Assembly (NCBI RefSeq): GCF_029837695.1
Contig: NZ_JAOEEA010000006.1
Coordinates: 242,563-306,562 of the forward strand
Origin: Pseudomonas sp. GD04019
GTDB lineage: Bacteria > Pseudomonadota > Gammaproteobacteria > Pseudomonadales > Pseudomonadaceae
DNA length: 64,000 nt
Reading direction: 5' to 3'
Under the pieces are notes generated by a model. It made no database searches. It worked only from the letters and a program-made list of their open reading frames with translations, and was not told the origin of the DNA. Within the stretch, counting starts at the first letter, position 1; each line of letters opens with the position of its first letter. This document shows, in pieces, positions 1 to 10,878 of this stretch. Position numbers and translations under genes: made by a program.

Positions 1-36
1 GCACCTCCCGGGGTAAGCGACAGCCCCCATGCGTAA
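1..36 (+). CDS. rnpA: RNase P protein component, C-terminal end (partial)
   Basis: Reading frame 1 is open from the first base and ends at the TAA at 34-36, giving a Pro/Ser-rich tail ending SPHA. It overlaps the yidD start by 8 bases. In pseudomonads rnpA precedes yidD with just such an overlap, and the RnpA C-terminus is a poorly conserved Pro/Ser-rich tail. Only 11 residues are visible, so the assignment rests mainly on position. Confidence 0.6.
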   Translation, partial: APPGVSDSPHA

Positions 37-265
37 ACTGGCGATCCTTCCGATCCAGTTCTACCGCTACGCCATCAGCCCCTTGATGGCCAGTCACTGT
101 CGCTTCTACCCCAGCTGCTCCTGCTACATGCAACAGGCCATCGAAACCCATGGCGTGTTGCATGGCGGTTGGCTCGGCCTGCGTCGGCTGGGCCGCTGCC
201 ACCCCTGGAATCCCGGTGGTTACGACCCGGTTCCGCCTCCTTCCTCCTCTTCGATGACCGAGTAA
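29..265 (+). CDS. yidD: Membrane protein insertion efficiency factor YidD
   Basis: A 78-residue protein of the YidD (DUF37/haemolytic) family, a small peripheral inner-membrane protein thought to assist YidC-dependent insertion. The family core is present: an amphipathic N-terminal helix with RYAISP, then HCRFYPSCS with the conserved cysteines, and a later RRLGRCHPW motif. Length is typical. It starts inside the end of rnpA and stops 3 bases before yidC, so rnpA-yidD-yidC look co-transcribed and translationally coupled. The start at 29 is fixed by the conserved MRKLAI-like N-terminus. Confidence 0.95.
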   Translation: MRKLAILPIQFYRYAISPLMASHCRFYPSCSCYMQQAIETHGVLHGGWLGLRRLGRCHPWNPGGYDPVPPPSSSSMTE

Positions 266-268
266 TCC

Positions 269-1939
269 ATGGACATCCAACGCTCGATCCTGCTCGTCGC
301 CCTGGCCATCGTGTCCTACCTGATGGTTCTGCAGTGGAACGAGGACTACGGCCAGGCCGCCATTCCGGCCAGTGCCAGCGCTACCGTCGGCGGCAAACCC
401 TCGACGGACCTGCCGGACGTACCGACCAGCAATGCCGCGGACGACGTGCCGACCGCCAATGGCGAGGCCAATCCGCAGCTGGCCGCACCGGCCGTGGTCA
501 GCGACGAGCTGATCCGCGTGAAGACCGACGTCCTGGAACTGGCAATCGATCCGAAGGGCGGCGACATCGTCCAGCTGACCCTGCCGAAGTACCCGCGTCG
601 CCAGGATCATCCGGAAGTACCGTTCCAGCTGTTCGACAACGGCGGCGAGCGTACCTACCTAGCGCAGAGCGGCCTGATCGGCAGCAACGCCCCGGACAAA
701 TCCAGCGGCCGTGCCCTGTGGAGCAGCGACAAGCGCAGCTATGAACTGGCCGAAGGTCAGGACCAGCTGGTGGTCGAGCTCACCTATGCCGAAGCCGGCG
801 TCAACTACGTCAAGCGCTTCAGCTTCGAGCGCGGCCAGTACGACCTGGGCGTCACCTACAAGGTCGACAACCAGAGCGGTCAGGCCTGGAGCGGCAACTT
901 CTACGCCCAGCTCAAGCGCGACAACAGCGCCGATCCTTCGTCCACCACCGCCACCGGCACCGCGACCTATCTGGGCGCCGCCCTGTGGACCGCCGAAGAG
1001 CCTTACAAAAAGGTGAACATGGGCGACATGGACGACAAGAACCTGCGCGAGACGGTGCAAGGTGGCTGGGTCGCCTGGCTGCAGCACTACTTCGTCACCG
1101 CCTGGGTCGCCGACAAGGACGACAGCAACAGTGTGCAGACCCGCAAGGACAGCCAGGGCAACTACATCATCGGCTTCACCGGTCCGCAGCTGAGCGTCGC
1201 CTCCGGCGCCAGCGCCGAAACCGGTGCCGTCCTGTATGCCGGTCCGAAGATCCAGGAACACCTTAAGCAGCTGTCCCCGGGTCTGGAGCTGACCGTCGAC
1301 TACGGCATTCTGTGGTTCATCGCCCAGCCGATCTTCTGGCTGCTGGAACATATCCACAACCTGCTCGGTAACTGGGGCTGGTCGATCATCGTCCTGACCA
1401 TCATCATCAAACTGGCGTTCTTCCCGCTCTCCGCCGCCAGCTACCGCTCCATGGCCCGCATGCGCGCCGTGTCGCCCAAGCTGGCCGCGCTGAAGGAACA
1501 GCATGGCGACGATCGCCAGAAGATGTCCCAGGCGATGATGGAGCTGTACAAGAAGGAGAAGATCAACCCGCTCGGTGGTTGCCTGCCGATCCTGGTACAG
1601 ATGCCGGTATTCCTGGCCCTCTACTGGGTGCTGCTGGAAAGCGTCGAGATGCGCCAGGCCCCGTGGCTGGGCTGGATCACCGACCTGTCGATCAAGGATC
1701 CGTTCTTCCTGCTGCCGATCATCATGGGCGCCACCATGTTCATCCAGCAGCGTCTGAACCCGACTCCTCCGGACCCCATGCAGGCCAAGGTGATGAAGCT
1801 GATGCCGATCATCTTCACCTTCTTCTTCCTCTGGTTCCCCGCCGGTCTGGTGCTGTACTGGGTGGTCAACAACGTCCTGTCCATCGCCCAGCAGTGGTAC
1901 ATTACCCGGCAGATCGAGGCCGCGACGGCGAAAGCCTGA
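269..1939 (+). CDS. yidC: Membrane protein insertase YidC
   Basis: A 556-residue Oxa1/YidC-family insertase, the usual length for Pseudomonas. It inserts proteins such as the ATP synthase c subunit (encoded in this window) into the inner membrane, alone or with SecYEG. Visible parts: N-terminal membrane helix (about residues 5-22), a low-complexity linker, the large periplasmic P1 beta-sandwich domain (about 60-340), then the conserved five-helix core beginning near residue 350 ([18 protein letters not shown]) with the cytoplasmic loop rich in Arg/Met/Lys and the NPLGGCLP motif near residue 433. It follows yidD by 3 bases and ends at a hairpin terminator. Confidence 0.98.
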   Translation: MDIQRSILLVALAIVSYLMVLQWNEDYGQAAIPASASATVGGKPSTDLPDVPTSNAADDVPTANGEANPQLAAPAVVSDELIRVKTDVLELAIDPKGGDIVQLTLPKYPRRQDHPEVPFQLFDNGGERTYLAQSGLIGSNAPDKSSGRALWSSDKRSYELAEGQDQLVVELTYAEAGVNYVKRFSFERGQYDLGVTYKVDNQSGQAWSGNFYAQLKRDNSADPSSTTATGTATYLGAALWTAEEPYKKVNMGDMDDKNLRETVQGGWVAWLQHYFVTAWVADKDDSNSVQTRKDSQGNYIIGFTGPQLSVASGASAETGAVLYAGPKIQEHLKQLSPGLELTVDYGILWFIAQPIFWLLEHIHNLLGNWGWSIIVLTIIIKLAFFPLSAASYRSMARMRAVSPKLAALKEQHGDDRQKMSQAMMELYKKEKINPLGGCLPILVQMPVFLALYWVLLESVEMRQAPWLGWITDLSIKDPFFLLPIIMGATMFIQQRLNPTPPDPMQAKVMKLMPIIFTFFFLWFPAGLVLYWVVNNVLSIAQQWYITRQIEAATAKA

Positions 1940-1960
1940 GTCCGCTGAAGCTGCACAAGA

Positions 1961-1983
1961 CGCCCCCTCGTGGGGCGTTTTGC
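1961..1983 (+). terminator. Rho-independent terminator after yidC
   Basis: A six-pair G/C stem, CGCCCC at 1961-1966 with GGGGCG at 1972-1977, loop CTCGT, followed directly by four T residues. It lies between yidC and mnmE and probably ends the rpmH-rnpA-yidD-yidC transcript, though the mnmE start is only 33 bases away and read-through is possible. Confidence 0.8.
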
Positions 1984-2015
1984 TATCCGCAAGATATCCA
2001 CAGTCGAGAATCGCT

Positions 2016-3383
2016 ATGACCAGCGCCCGTGAAACCATCGCCGCCGTCGCCACCGCTCAAGGTCGCGGAGGAGTCGGCATCGTGCGGGTCTCCGGGCCGC
2101 GTGCTCGCGCCATTGGCATTACCCTGGCCGGCCTGGAACCGAAGCCACGCCATGCCCATTACGGCCCCTGGCACGACGATGATGGCGATGTGATCGACCA
2201 GGGCCTGCTGCTGTTCTTCCCCGGTCCCAATTCCTTCACCGGCGAAGACGTGCTTGAACTGCAGGGCCATGGCGGCCCGGTGGTGCTCGACATGCTGCTG
2301 CAGCGCTGCCTGCAGCTCGGTGCACGCCAGGCTCGACCGGGCGAGTTCAGCGAGCGTGCGTTTCTCAACGACAAGCTCGACCTGGCCCAGGCCGAGGCCA
2401 TCGCTGACCTGATCGAGGCCAGCTCGACCCAGGCCGCGCGCAACGCCCTGCGCTCGCTACAGGGCGAGTTCTCGCGGCGGGTGCACGAGCTAACCGAGCG
2501 CCTGATCCAGCTGCGCATCTACGTCGAGGCGGCCATCGACTTCCCCGAAGAAGAGATCGACTTCCTCGCCGACGGCCATGTGCTGAGCCAGCTGGACGGT
2601 GTGCGCGACTACTTATCCACAGTGCTGCGCGAAGCCGGTCAGGGCGCCCTGCTGCGCGACGGCATGAACGTGGTGATCGCCGGGCGCCCCAATGCGGGCA
2701 AGTCCAGCCTGCTCAACGCCCTGGCCGGACGCGAGGCGGCCATCGTCACTGATATCGCCGGTACTACCCGCGATGTGCTGCGCGAACATATCCACATCGA
2801 CGGGATGCCGCTGCACGTGGTGGATACTGCCGGCCTGCGCGATACCGACGACCAGGTCGAGCGCATCGGCGTGGAACGTGCGCTCAAGGCCATCGGCGAG
2901 GCGGATCGGGTGTTGCTGGTGGTCGACTCCACCGCCCCGGAGGCTGCCGATCCCTTTGCCCTGTGGCCGGAGTTCCTCGACACCAAACCCGATCCGGCGC
3001 GGGTCACCCTGATCCGTAACAAGGCTGACCTGTCCACCGAGGCCATCGCGTTAGAAACCAGCGAAGATGGCCACGTGACCATCTCGCTGTCCGCCAAATC
3101 GGCCGAAGGGCTGGATCTGCTGCGCGAGCACCTTAAGGCCTGCATGGGTTTCGAGCAGACCGCCGAGAGCGGCTTCAGCGCCCGTCGTCGCCACCTGGAA
3201 GCACTGCGCCAGGCTCAGACCAGCCTCGAGCACGGCCGCAACCAGCTGACCCTGATGGGCGCCGGAGAGCTGCTGGCTGAGGACCTGCGTCAGGCGCAAC
3301 AGGCGCTGGGCGAAATTACCGGTGCCTTCAGCTCGGATGACCTGCTCGGACGCATCTTCTCCAGCTTCTGCATCGGTAAATAA
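2016..3383 (+). CDS. mnmE: tRNA uridine-5-carboxymethylaminomethyl GTPase MnmE
   Basis: A 455-residue GTPase that, with MnmG, installs cmnm5 at the wobble uridine (U34) of certain tRNAs. Domains: N-terminal tetrahydrofolate-binding domain (about 1-118), helical domain, and an inserted G domain with G1 GRPNAGKSS near residue 223, G2 GTTRD, G3 DTAG near 270 and G4 NKAD. The invariant C-terminus FCIGK is present, its Cys being the expected catalytic residue. The start at 2016 gives [14 protein letters not shown], matching the family; the upstream in-frame TTG would add non-conserved residues. A perfect DnaA box lies inside the gene at 2613-2621. Confidence 0.98.
   Translation: MTSARETIAAVATAQGRGGVGIVRVSGPRARAIGITLAGLEPKPRHAHYGPWHDDDGDVIDQGLLLFFPGPNSFTGEDVLELQGHGGPVVLDMLLQRCLQLGARQARPGEFSERAFLNDKLDLAQAEAIADLIEASSTQAARNALRSLQGEFSRRVHELTERLIQLRIYVEAAIDFPEEEIDFLADGHVLSQLDGVRDYLSTVLREAGQGALLRDGMNVVIAGRPNAGKSSLLNALAGREAAIVTDIAGTTRDVLREHIHIDGMPLHVVDTAGLRDTDDQVERIGVERALKAIGEADRVLLVVDSTAPEAADPFALWPEFLDTKPDPARVTLIRNKADLSTEAIALETSEDGHVTISLSAKSAEGLDLLREHLKACMGFEQTAESGFSARRRHLEALRQAQTSLEHGRNQLTLMGAGELLAEDLRQAQQALGEITGAFSSDDLLGRIFSSFCIGK
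2613..2621 (+). promoter_or_regulatory. Perfect DnaA box inside mnmE
   Basis: TTATCCACA, an exact match to the DnaA box consensus, lies inside mnmE. It is one of five exact boxes found in the first 15.5 kb of the window (the others are at 4257, 6047, 6473 and 15415). Whether it binds DnaA or titrates it near the origin is inference. Confidence 0.6.
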
Positions 3384-3772
3384 GCCTCCTGAACCCTGTG
3401 GAAAACCACGCCTGAGCCCGGTCTATAAGCCTGGTGACAACGGGGTGGAAAACCAGCCTGTGCATAAATCACGTTTTCATCCACAGGCGTTATCCAGCTT
3501 GCCCAACGGATAGGGCCAGGAATGGCACAGCCTTATACATCGCTGCAGGCCTTGTTATCTGGAATCTGCAGCGATCTATCCACAGAAAAGCGCTGCACCA
3601 TGAATAAACATAAAAACTAAGCTTTATAAGATTTCTCTCTTTTATTCTCTATTTTCCTGAAAGACATCAGTCTGGCTATTTTTTGTGCAGAAGGCTTCAT
3701 TCGGCCAAGCCAACTCCCTATACTTGCCACCCCTTTCCAATCCCCCTTTTCTCAACAGGCACGAGGTGCGTG
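3384..3772. other. mnmE-mnmG intergenic region: candidate replication origin or DnaA-controlled region
   Basis: A 389-bp gene-free stretch. It holds a run of near-consensus DnaA boxes: TGTGGAAAA (3397-3405), TGTGCATAA (3459-3467, fits TTATNCACA on the other strand), TCATCCACA (3477-3485), TTATCCAGC (3490-3498) and CTATCCACA (3576-3584). These are followed by an AT-rich tract at 3601-3660 (about 77% A+T by hand count) that resembles a DNA-unwinding element. In E. coli oriC lies directly upstream of mnmG (gidA). In pseudomonads the main origin is usually placed between rpmH and dnaA, just outside this window, so this could be a second origin-like site or a DnaA-regulated mnmG leader. Confidence 0.5.
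3696..3724 (+). promoter_or_regulatory. Candidate sigma-70 promoter for mnmG
   Basis: A good -10 TATACT at 3719-3724 has a weak -35 TTCATT at 3696-3701, spaced 17 bp. It lies 49 bp before the mnmG start and just after the AT-rich tract. Transcription from here would carry mnmG, rsmG, parA and parB. Confidence 0.4.
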
Positions 3773-5665
3773 GTGGACTTCCCTTCCCGTTTTGACGTGA
3801 TCGTGATCGGCGGCGGCCATGCCGGCACCGAGGCTGCGCTGGCAGCCGCACGCATGGGCGTGAAGACCCTGCTGCTGACCCACAACGTAGAAACCCTCGG
3901 CCAGATGAGCTGCAATCCCGCGATTGGCGGAATAGGTAAAAGCCACCTGGTCAAGGAAATCGATGCCCTCGGCGGCGCCATGGCCATCGCTACCGACAAG
4001 GGCGGCATCCAGTTCCGCGTGCTCAACAGCCGCAAGGGTCCGGCCGTACGCGCCACCCGCGCCCAGGCCGACCGCATCCTGTACAAGGCGGCGATCCGCG
4101 AGATCCTGGAAAACCAGCCGAACCTGTGGATATTCCAGCAAGCAGCTGACGACCTGATCGTCGAACAGGACCAGGTAAAGGGTGTGGTCACCCAGATGGG
4201 CCTGCGTTTCATGGCCGATTCAGTGGTACTGACCACCGGCACCTTCCTCGGCGGACTTATCCACATCGGTCTGCAGAACTACTCCGGCGGCCGCGCCGGC
4301 GATCCACCCTCGATCGCCCTGGCCAAGCGCCTGCGCGAGCTGCCGCTGCGTGTCGGCCGGCTGAAGACCGGCACCCCGCCGCGTATCGATGGCCGTTCGG
4401 TGGACTTCTCGGTGATGACTGAGCAGCCTGGTGACACGCCGATTCCGGTGATGTCCTTCCTCGGTAACAAGGACATGCATCCGCGGCAGATCAGCTGCTG
4501 GATGACCCATACCAACGCCCGTACCCACGAGATCATCGCCAGCAACCTCGATCGCTCGCCGATGTATTCCGGGGTGATCGAAGGCATCGGTCCGCGTTAC
4601 TGCCCGTCGATCGAAGACAAGATCCACCGCTTCGCCGACAAGGACAGCCACCAGGTGTTTATCGAGCCCGAGGGGCTCACAACGCATGAGCTGTACCCTA
4701 ATGGCATCTCCACCTCGCTGCCGTTCGATGTGCAGCTGGAGATCGTGCGTTCGATCCGTGGCATGGAGAACGCCCATATCGTGCGTCCCGGCTACGCCAT
4801 CGAGTACGACTACTTCGACCCGCGTGACCTCAAGTACAGCCTGGAGACCAAGGTCATCGGCGGCCTGTTCTTCGCCGGCCAGATCAACGGCACCACCGGT
4901 TACGAAGAAGCCGGCGCCCAGGGCCTGCTGGCCGGTGCCAACGCCGCACTGCGCGCGCAGGGCAAGGAAAGCTGGTGTCCGCGCCGCGACGAGGCCTACA
5001 TCGGCGTGCTGGTCGACGACCTGATCACCCTGGGTACCCAGGAGCCGTATCGCATGTTCACCTCGCGCGCCGAATACCGGCTGATCCTGCGCGAGGACAA
5101 TGCCGACCTGCGCCTGACCGAGAAGGGCCGTGAGCTGGGCCTGGTCGATGACGTGCGCTGGGCCGCCTTCGAAGCCAAGCGCGAGGGCATCGTCCAGGAA
5201 GAACAACGCCTGAAAAGCACCTGGGTGCGCCCGGGTACGCCGCAGGGCGATGCCATCGTCGCGCGCTTCGGGACTCCACTCGCGCATGAGTACAATCTGC
5301 TCAACCTGCTGGCCCGTCCGGAGATCGACTATGCGGCCCTGGCCGAAGTGACCGAGGCGCCGCAGGTGGATGCCCAGGTCGCCGAGCAGGTTGAGATCAA
5401 GACCAAATACGCCGGCTATATCGATCGCCAGCAGGAAGAGATTGAGCGCCTGCGCGCCAGCGAGGACACCAGGCTGCCGGCCGATATCGACTACGCCGGC
5501 ATCTCCGGTCTGTCCAAGGAGATCCAGCACAAGCTGGGCAATGCCCGCCCCGAGACGCTCGGCCAGGCCGGACGCATCCCGGGCGTGACCCCGGCGGCCA
5601 TCTCCCTGCTGCTGATCCATCTGAAGAAGCGCAACGCCGGCCAGACCCTGGAGATCAGTGCCTGA
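3773..5665 (+). CDS. mnmG: tRNA uridine-5-carboxymethylaminomethylation enzyme MnmG
   Basis: A 630-residue FAD enzyme (GidA) that partners MnmE in making cmnm5U34. The FAD-binding dinucleotide motif [10 protein letters not shown] is at about residues 13-22, the conserved [10 protein letters not shown] near residue 47, and the C-terminal helical tRNA/MnmE-binding domain spans about 550-630. GTG at 3773 is chosen because a Shine-Dalgarno GAGGT (3763-3767) lies 5 bases upstream and the product begins [15 protein letters not shown], as in other pseudomonads; GTG at 3770 is possible, and a longer reading from 3683 would add a non-conserved N-terminus. It overlaps rsmG by one base. A perfect DnaA box lies at 4257-4265. 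Confidence 0.98.
   Translation: MDFPSRFDVIVIGGGHAGTEAALAAARMGVKTLLLTHNVETLGQMSCNPAIGGIGKSHLVKEIDALGGAMAIATDKGGIQFRVLNSRKGPAVRATRAQADRILYKAAIREILENQPNLWIFQQAADDLIVEQDQVKGVVTQMGLRFMADSVVLTTGTFLGGLIHIGLQNYSGGRAGDPPSIALAKRLRELPLRVGRLKTGTPPRIDGRSVDFSVMTEQPGDTPIPVMSFLGNKDMHPRQISCWMTHTNARTHEIIASNLDRSPMYSGVIEGIGPRYCPSIEDKIHRFADKDSHQVFIEPEGLTTHELYPNGISTSLPFDVQLEIVRSIRGMENAHIVRPGYAIEYDYFDPRDLKYSLETKVIGGLFFAGQINGTTGYEEAGAQGLLAGANAALRAQGKESWCPRRDEAYIGVLVDDLITLGTQEPYRMFTSRAEYRLILREDNADLRLTEKGRELGLVDDVRWAAFEAKREGIVQEEQRLKSTWVRPGTPQGDAIVARFGTPLAHEYNLLNLLARPEIDYAALAEVTEAPQVDAQVAEQVEIKTKYAGYIDRQQEEIERLRASEDTRLPADIDYAGISGLSKEIQHKLGNARPETLGQAGRIPGVTPAAISLLLIHLKKRNAGQTLEISA
4257..4265 (+). promoter_or_regulatory. 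Perfect DnaA box inside mnmG
   Basis: An exact TTATCCACA within the mnmG coding sequence, about 650 bp downstream of the AT-rich tract of the mnmE-mnmG gap. Confidence 0.55.
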
Positions 5666-6312
5666 TGTCCGTGGTCACCCAACGCCATGCCGATGAACTC
5701 GCGCAGGGCGCGCAGACGCTCGGCGTAGCGCTCAGCGCCCAACAGCACGAACAGCTGCTCGGTTACCTGGCCCTGCTGATCAAGTGGAACAAGGCCTACA
5801 ACCTGACCGCTGTGCGCAACCCGGACGAGATGGTCTCGCGCCATCTGCTCGACAGCCTCAGCGTCGTGCCCTTCGTCGCCCAGCATGGTGACAACTGGCT
5901 GGACGTCGGCAGTGGCGGCGGCATGCCTGGCATTCCGCTGGCCATCCTGTTCCCCGAGCGGCGCTTCACCCTGCTCGACTCCAACGGCAAGAAGACCCGC
6001 TTCCTCACCCAGGTGAAGCTGGAGCTCAAGCTGGCCAACCTGGAAGTTATCCACAGCCGGGTCGAGGAGTTCCGTCCGCAGGTCCCGTTCAGCGGCATCT
6101 GCTCGCGCGCCTTCAGCTCGCTGCAGGACTTCACCGACTGGACCCGCCATCTGGGCAACGCCGATACCCACTGGCTGGCGATGAAGGGTGTGCAGCCCGA
6201 CGACGAGCTGCAAGCGTTGCCGGCGGACTTCCGTCTGCAAAGCTGCGATGTGCTCAAGGTTCCCGGTTGCCAAGGCCAGCGTCACCTGTTGATACTGCGT
6301 CGCTCGGTCTAG
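5665..6312 (+). CDS. rsmG: 16S rRNA (guanine-527-N7) methyltransferase RsmG
   Basis: A 215-residue SAM-dependent methyltransferase (GidB) that methylates N7 of G527 of 16S rRNA; loss gives low-level streptomycin resistance in several bacteria. The Rossmann SAM motif [15 protein letters not shown] is seen near residues 78-92, preceded by the family motif [11 protein letters not shown] and RHLLDSL. The ATG overlaps the mnmG stop (TGATG), so the two genes are translationally coupled. A perfect DnaA box lies at 6047-6055. Confidence 0.97.
   Translation: MSVVTQRHADELAQGAQTLGVALSAQQHEQLLGYLALLIKWNKAYNLTAVRNPDEMVSRHLLDSLSVVPFVAQHGDNWLDVGSGGGMPGIPLAILFPERRFTLLDSNGKKTRFLTQVKLELKLANLEVIHSRVEEFRPQVPFSGICSRAFSSLQDFTDWTRHLGNADTHWLAMKGVQPDDELQALPADFRLQSCDVLKVPGCQGQRHLLILRRSV
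6047..6055 (+). promoter_or_regulatory. Perfect DnaA box inside rsmG
   Basis: An exact TTATCCACA within rsmG, 426 bp before the next exact box in parA, which is in the opposite orientation. Confidence 0.55.
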
Positions 6313-6323
6313 GGGGAAGCAAG

Positions 6324-7112
6324 ATGGCCAAGGTATTCGCGATCGCCAATCAGAAAGGCGGGGTCGGCAAGACCACCACCTGCATCAACCTGGCCGCCTC
6401 GCTGGTCGCGACCAAGCGCCGCGTGCTGCTGATCGATCTCGATCCACAGGGCAACGCCACCATGGGCAGTGGTGTGGATAAGCAGGCCCTGGAGCACTCC
6501 ATCTACGACGTGCTGATCGGTGAGAGCACCGTCGGCGAGGCCATGCAGTTCTCCGAGCATGGCGGCTACCAGCTGCTGCCGGCCAACCGCGACCTCACTG
6601 CTGCCGAAGTCGCACTGCTCGAGATGAAGATGAAGGAGAGCCGCCTGCGCTATGCCCTGGCGCCGATCCGCGAGAACTACGACTACATCCTCATCGACTG
6701 CCCGCCGGCGCTGTCGATGCTCACGGTCAACGCCCTGGTCGCCGCCGACGGCGTGATCATCCCCATGCAGTGCGAGTACTACGCACTGGAGGGTCTGACC
6801 GACCTGATGAACAGCATCCAGCGCATCGGCTCGCTGCTCAACCCGAGCCTGAAGATCGAAGGCCTGCTGCGCACCATGTACGACCCGCGCATCAGCCTGA
6901 CCAACGATGTCAGCGCCCAGCTCAAGGAGCACTTCGGCGAGCAGCTGTACGACGTGGTCATCCCGCGCAACGTGCGCCTGGCCGAGGCGCCCAGCTTCGG
7001 CATGCCGGCGCTGGCCTACGACAAGCAATCCCGTGGCGCCATCGCCTACCTGGCCCTGGCCGGCGAACTGGTACGCCGCCAGCGCTCCGCCGCGAAAACC
7101 GCAACCGCATAA
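6324..7112 (+). CDS. parA: Chromosome partitioning ATPase ParA (Soj)
   Basis: A 262-residue P-loop ATPase of the ParA/Soj family that moves ParB-parS complexes and helps segregate the origin region. The deviant Walker A motif KGGVGKTT is at about residues 11-18, the Walker B-like region reads YDYILIDCPPAL, and the protein has the short chromosomal-type N-terminus without a helix-turn-helix extension. The ATG at 6324 has an upstream AGGGGGAAGC Shine-Dalgarno. It follows rsmG by 11 bases and precedes parB by 8. A reversed perfect DnaA box lies at 6473-6481. Confidence 0.97.
   Translation: MAKVFAIANQKGGVGKTTTCINLAASLVATKRRVLLIDLDPQGNATMGSGVDKQALEHSIYDVLIGESTVGEAMQFSEHGGYQLLPANRDLTAAEVALLEMKMKESRLRYALAPIRENYDYILIDCPPALSMLTVNALVAADGVIIPMQCEYYALEGLTDLMNSIQRIGSLLNPSLKIEGLLRTMYDPRISLTNDVSAQLKEHFGEQLYDVVIPRNVRLAEAPSFGMPALAYDKQSRGAIAYLALAGELVRRQRSAAKTATA
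6473..6481 (-). promoter_or_regulatory. Perfect DnaA box inside parA (reverse orientation)
   Basis: TGTGGATAA, the exact reverse complement of the DnaA box consensus, within parA. Confidence 0.55.
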
Positions 7113-7120
7113 GGAATCCC

Positions 7121-7993
7121 ATGGCCATCAAGAAGCGCGGACTCGGCCGCGGACTGGACGCCCTGCTCGGCGGCAGCACCGCCGCTGTCCTCGAGGAAGA
7201 AGCGGTCAAGGCCGATAGCCGTGAGCTGCAGCACCTGCCGCTGGACCTGATCCAGCGGGGCAAGTACCAGCCGCGCCGCGACATGGACCCCTCCGCCCTA
7301 GAAGAGCTGGCCAACTCGATCAAGGCCCAGGGTGTGATGCAGCCGATCGTGGTGCGCCCTATCGGTGGTGGCCGCTTCGAGATCATCGCCGGTGAGCGCC
7401 GCTGGCGCGCCAGTCAGCAGGCCGGCCTGGACAAGATCCCGGCCATGGTCCGTGAAGTACCGGACGAAGCCGCCATTGCCATGGCGCTGATCGAGAACAT
7501 CCAGCGCGAAGACCTCAACCCGATTGAGGAAGCCGTGGCCCTGCAGCGCCTGCAGCAGGAGTTCGAGCTGACCCAGCAGCAGGTCGCCGATGCGGTGGGC
7601 AAGTCGCGGGTGACCATCACCAATTTGCTGCGCCTGATCGCCCTGCCGGAAGAGATCAAGACCCTGCTCGCCCACGGCGATCTGGAGATGGGCCATGCCC
7701 GTGCCCTGCTCGGTCTGCCCCTGGAACAGCAGGTGGAAGGCGCGCGACATGTTGTCGCACGCGGCCTCACCGTGCGCCAAACCGAAGCACTGGTGCGCCA
7801 GTGGCTGAACAACAAGGAAAAACCTGCTGAGAAGGTCAAGGCCGATCCGGACATAAACCGTCTGGAGCAGCGCCTGGCCGAGAAGCTAGGGGCCCCGGTG
7901 CAGATCAAGCACGGGCAGAAGGGCAAGGGCCAATTGGTGATCCGCTACAACTCGCTGGATGAACTGCAGGGCGTACTGGCTCATATCCGCTGA
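7121..7993 (+). CDS. parB: Chromosome partitioning protein ParB (Spo0J)
   Basis: A 290-residue CTP-dependent DNA clamp that loads at parS sites and spreads. In order: the short N-terminal ParA-stimulating peptide KKRGLGRGLDALLG, the ParB/Srx CTP-binding domain with IIAGERRWRA near residues 89-98 and ENIQREDLNPIEEA, a helix-turn-helix (TQQQVADAVGKSRVTITNLLRL, about 153-175), and a C-terminal dimerisation domain. The nearest good parS match in this window is 42 kb away at 49512. Confidence 0.97.
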   Translation: MAIKKRGLGRGLDALLGGSTAAVLEEEAVKADSRELQHLPLDLIQRGKYQPRRDMDPSALEELANSIKAQGVMQPIVVRPIGGGRFEIIAGERRWRASQQAGLDKIPAMVREVPDEAAIAMALIENIQREDLNPIEEAVALQRLQQEFELTQQQVADAVGKSRVTITNLLRLIALPEEIKTLLAHGDLEMGHARALLGLPLEQQVEGARHVVARGLTVRQTEALVRQWLNNKEKPAEKVKADPDINRLEQRLAEKLGAPVQIKHGQKGKGQLVIRYNSLDELQGVLAHIR

Positions 7994-8046
7994 AATCCGG
8001 ACACAATTGCTCATGTAGCGGGCGGTCGGAATTCGCTACCGGCCAG

Positions 8047-8075
8047 TTGAACGGGTGGGGAACCGCCCCTATACT
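8047..8075 (+). promoter_or_regulatory. Sigma-70 promoter of the atp operon
   Basis: A -35 TTGAAC (8047-8052) and -10 TATACT (8070-8075) separated by exactly 17 bp, 72 bp before atpI. A short G/C inverted repeat (GGGG...CCCC) sits in the spacer. This is the best-looking promoter in the window and should drive atpI-atpBEFHAGDC. Confidence 0.7.
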
Positions 8076-8147
8076 CTGCGCGCATTTTGTCGGCACAAAG
8101 TATGCCAAGTTGTTGATTTAACGTGCCGACCTAGAGGAACAGCGAAG

Positions 8148-9441
<1,294 letters not shown>

Positions 9442-9464
9442 GCGGCAGCCGCCGCTTTGGGTAA

Positions 9465-9782
<318 letters not shown>

Positions 9783-9784
9783 TC

Positions 9785-9798
9785 ACTCGCTTGCGAGT
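9785..9798 (+). other. Hairpin between atpE and atpF
   Basis: ACTCG-CTTG-CGAGT forms a five-pair stem closed by a CUUG-type loop two bases after the atpE stop. There is no T tract, so it is more likely to stabilise or process the atpE message than to terminate. Inference from sequence only. Confidence 0.4.
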
Positions 9799-9837
9799 TG
9801 ATTGGTTTGACGAAACAACGAACAGCGAGGTACTGGC

Positions 9838-10308
9838 GTGAACATTAATGCAACCCTGATTGGCCAGGCCGTTGCGTTCTTCATTTTCGTGCTGTTCTGC
9901 ATGAAGTTCGTATGGCCTCCGGTCATCACGGCTCTGCGCGAACGCCAAAAGAAGATCGCCGATGGTCTGGACGCCGCCAACCGTGCGGCTCGCGATCTGG
10001 AACTGGCCCACGAGAAAGTGGCCCAGCAACTGCGCGAAGCCAAAACCCAGGCTGCTGAAATCATCGAGCAGGCCAAGAAACGCGGTACTCAGATCGTCGA
10101 CGAAGCCCGTGATCAGGCTCGTGTCGAAGCTGACCGTGTGAAGGCTCAGGCTCAGGCCGAGATCGAACAGGAACTGAACAGCGTCAAAGACGCCCTGCGT
10201 GCCCAAGTGGGTGCCCTGGCCGTCGGCGGTGCCGAGAAGATCCTGGGTGCGTCCATCGATCAAAACGCGCACGCGGAGCTGGTTAACAAACTGGCCGCCG
10301 AAATCTAA
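9838..10308 (+). CDS. atpF: F0F1 ATP synthase subunit b
   Basis: A 156-residue peripheral-stalk subunit: one N-terminal membrane helix (about residues 5-27, [19 protein letters not shown]) followed by a long charged coiled coil rich in Ala, Glu, Gln and Lys. It starts with GTG at 9838 after AGCGAGG. The length matches E. coli subunit b. Confidence 0.97.
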   Translation: MNINATLIGQAVAFFIFVLFCMKFVWPPVITALRERQKKIADGLDAANRAARDLELAHEKVAQQLREAKTQAAEIIEQAKKRGTQIVDEARDQARVEADRVKAQAQAEIEQELNSVKDALRAQVGALAVGGAEKILGASIDQNAHAELVNKLAAEI

Positions 10309-10320
10309 GCGAGGGCGATC

Positions 10321-10857
10321 ATGGCAGAACTGACCACGCTGGCCCGACCTTACGCCAAGGCAGCTTTCGAGCACGCTCAGGCCCACCAGCAACTGGCCTC
10401 CTGGTCAGCCATGCTCGGCCTGGCTGCAGCGGTGTCGCAAGACGACACCATGCAGCGCGTGCTCAAGGCCCCGCGTCTGACGAGTACAGAAAAGGCCACC
10501 ACTTTCAATGAAGTGTGTGGTGACAAGTTCGACGCCCAGGCACGTAACTTCATTTCCGTCGTCTCCGAAAACGATCGTCTCGATCTGTTGCCGGAAATCG
10601 CCGCCCAGTTCGAGCTGTACAAGGCCGAGCAGGAGAAGTCGGTAGACGTGGAAGTGACCAGTGCCTTCGCATTGAGCACCGAACAGCAAGACAAACTCGC
10701 CAAGGTTCTCAGCGCACGGCTCAGCCGAGAAGTGCGTCTGCACGCGACGGAAGACTCCTCCCTCATCGGTGGTGTCGTGATCCGCGCGGGCGACCTGGTT
10801 ATCGATGGCTCGGTTCGCGGCAAAATCGCGAAACTGGCCGAAGCGTTGAAATCTTGA
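10321..10857 (+). CDS. atpH: F0F1 ATP synthase subunit delta
   Basis: A 178-residue stalk subunit (OSCP family) linking the top of F1 to subunit b. It has the N-terminal helical domain and the conserved C-terminal stretch [19 protein letters not shown]. It starts 12 bases after atpF. Confidence 0.97.
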   Translation: MAELTTLARPYAKAAFEHAQAHQQLASWSAMLGLAAAVSQDDTMQRVLKAPRLTSTEKATTFNEVCGDKFDAQARNFISVVSENDRLDLLPEIAAQFELYKAEQEKSVDVEVTSAFALSTEQQDKLAKVLSARLSREVRLHATEDSSLIGGVVIRAGDLVIDGSVRGKIAKLAEALKS

Positions 10858-10878
10858 GTTTGAAGGGGCAGCAGAGCA

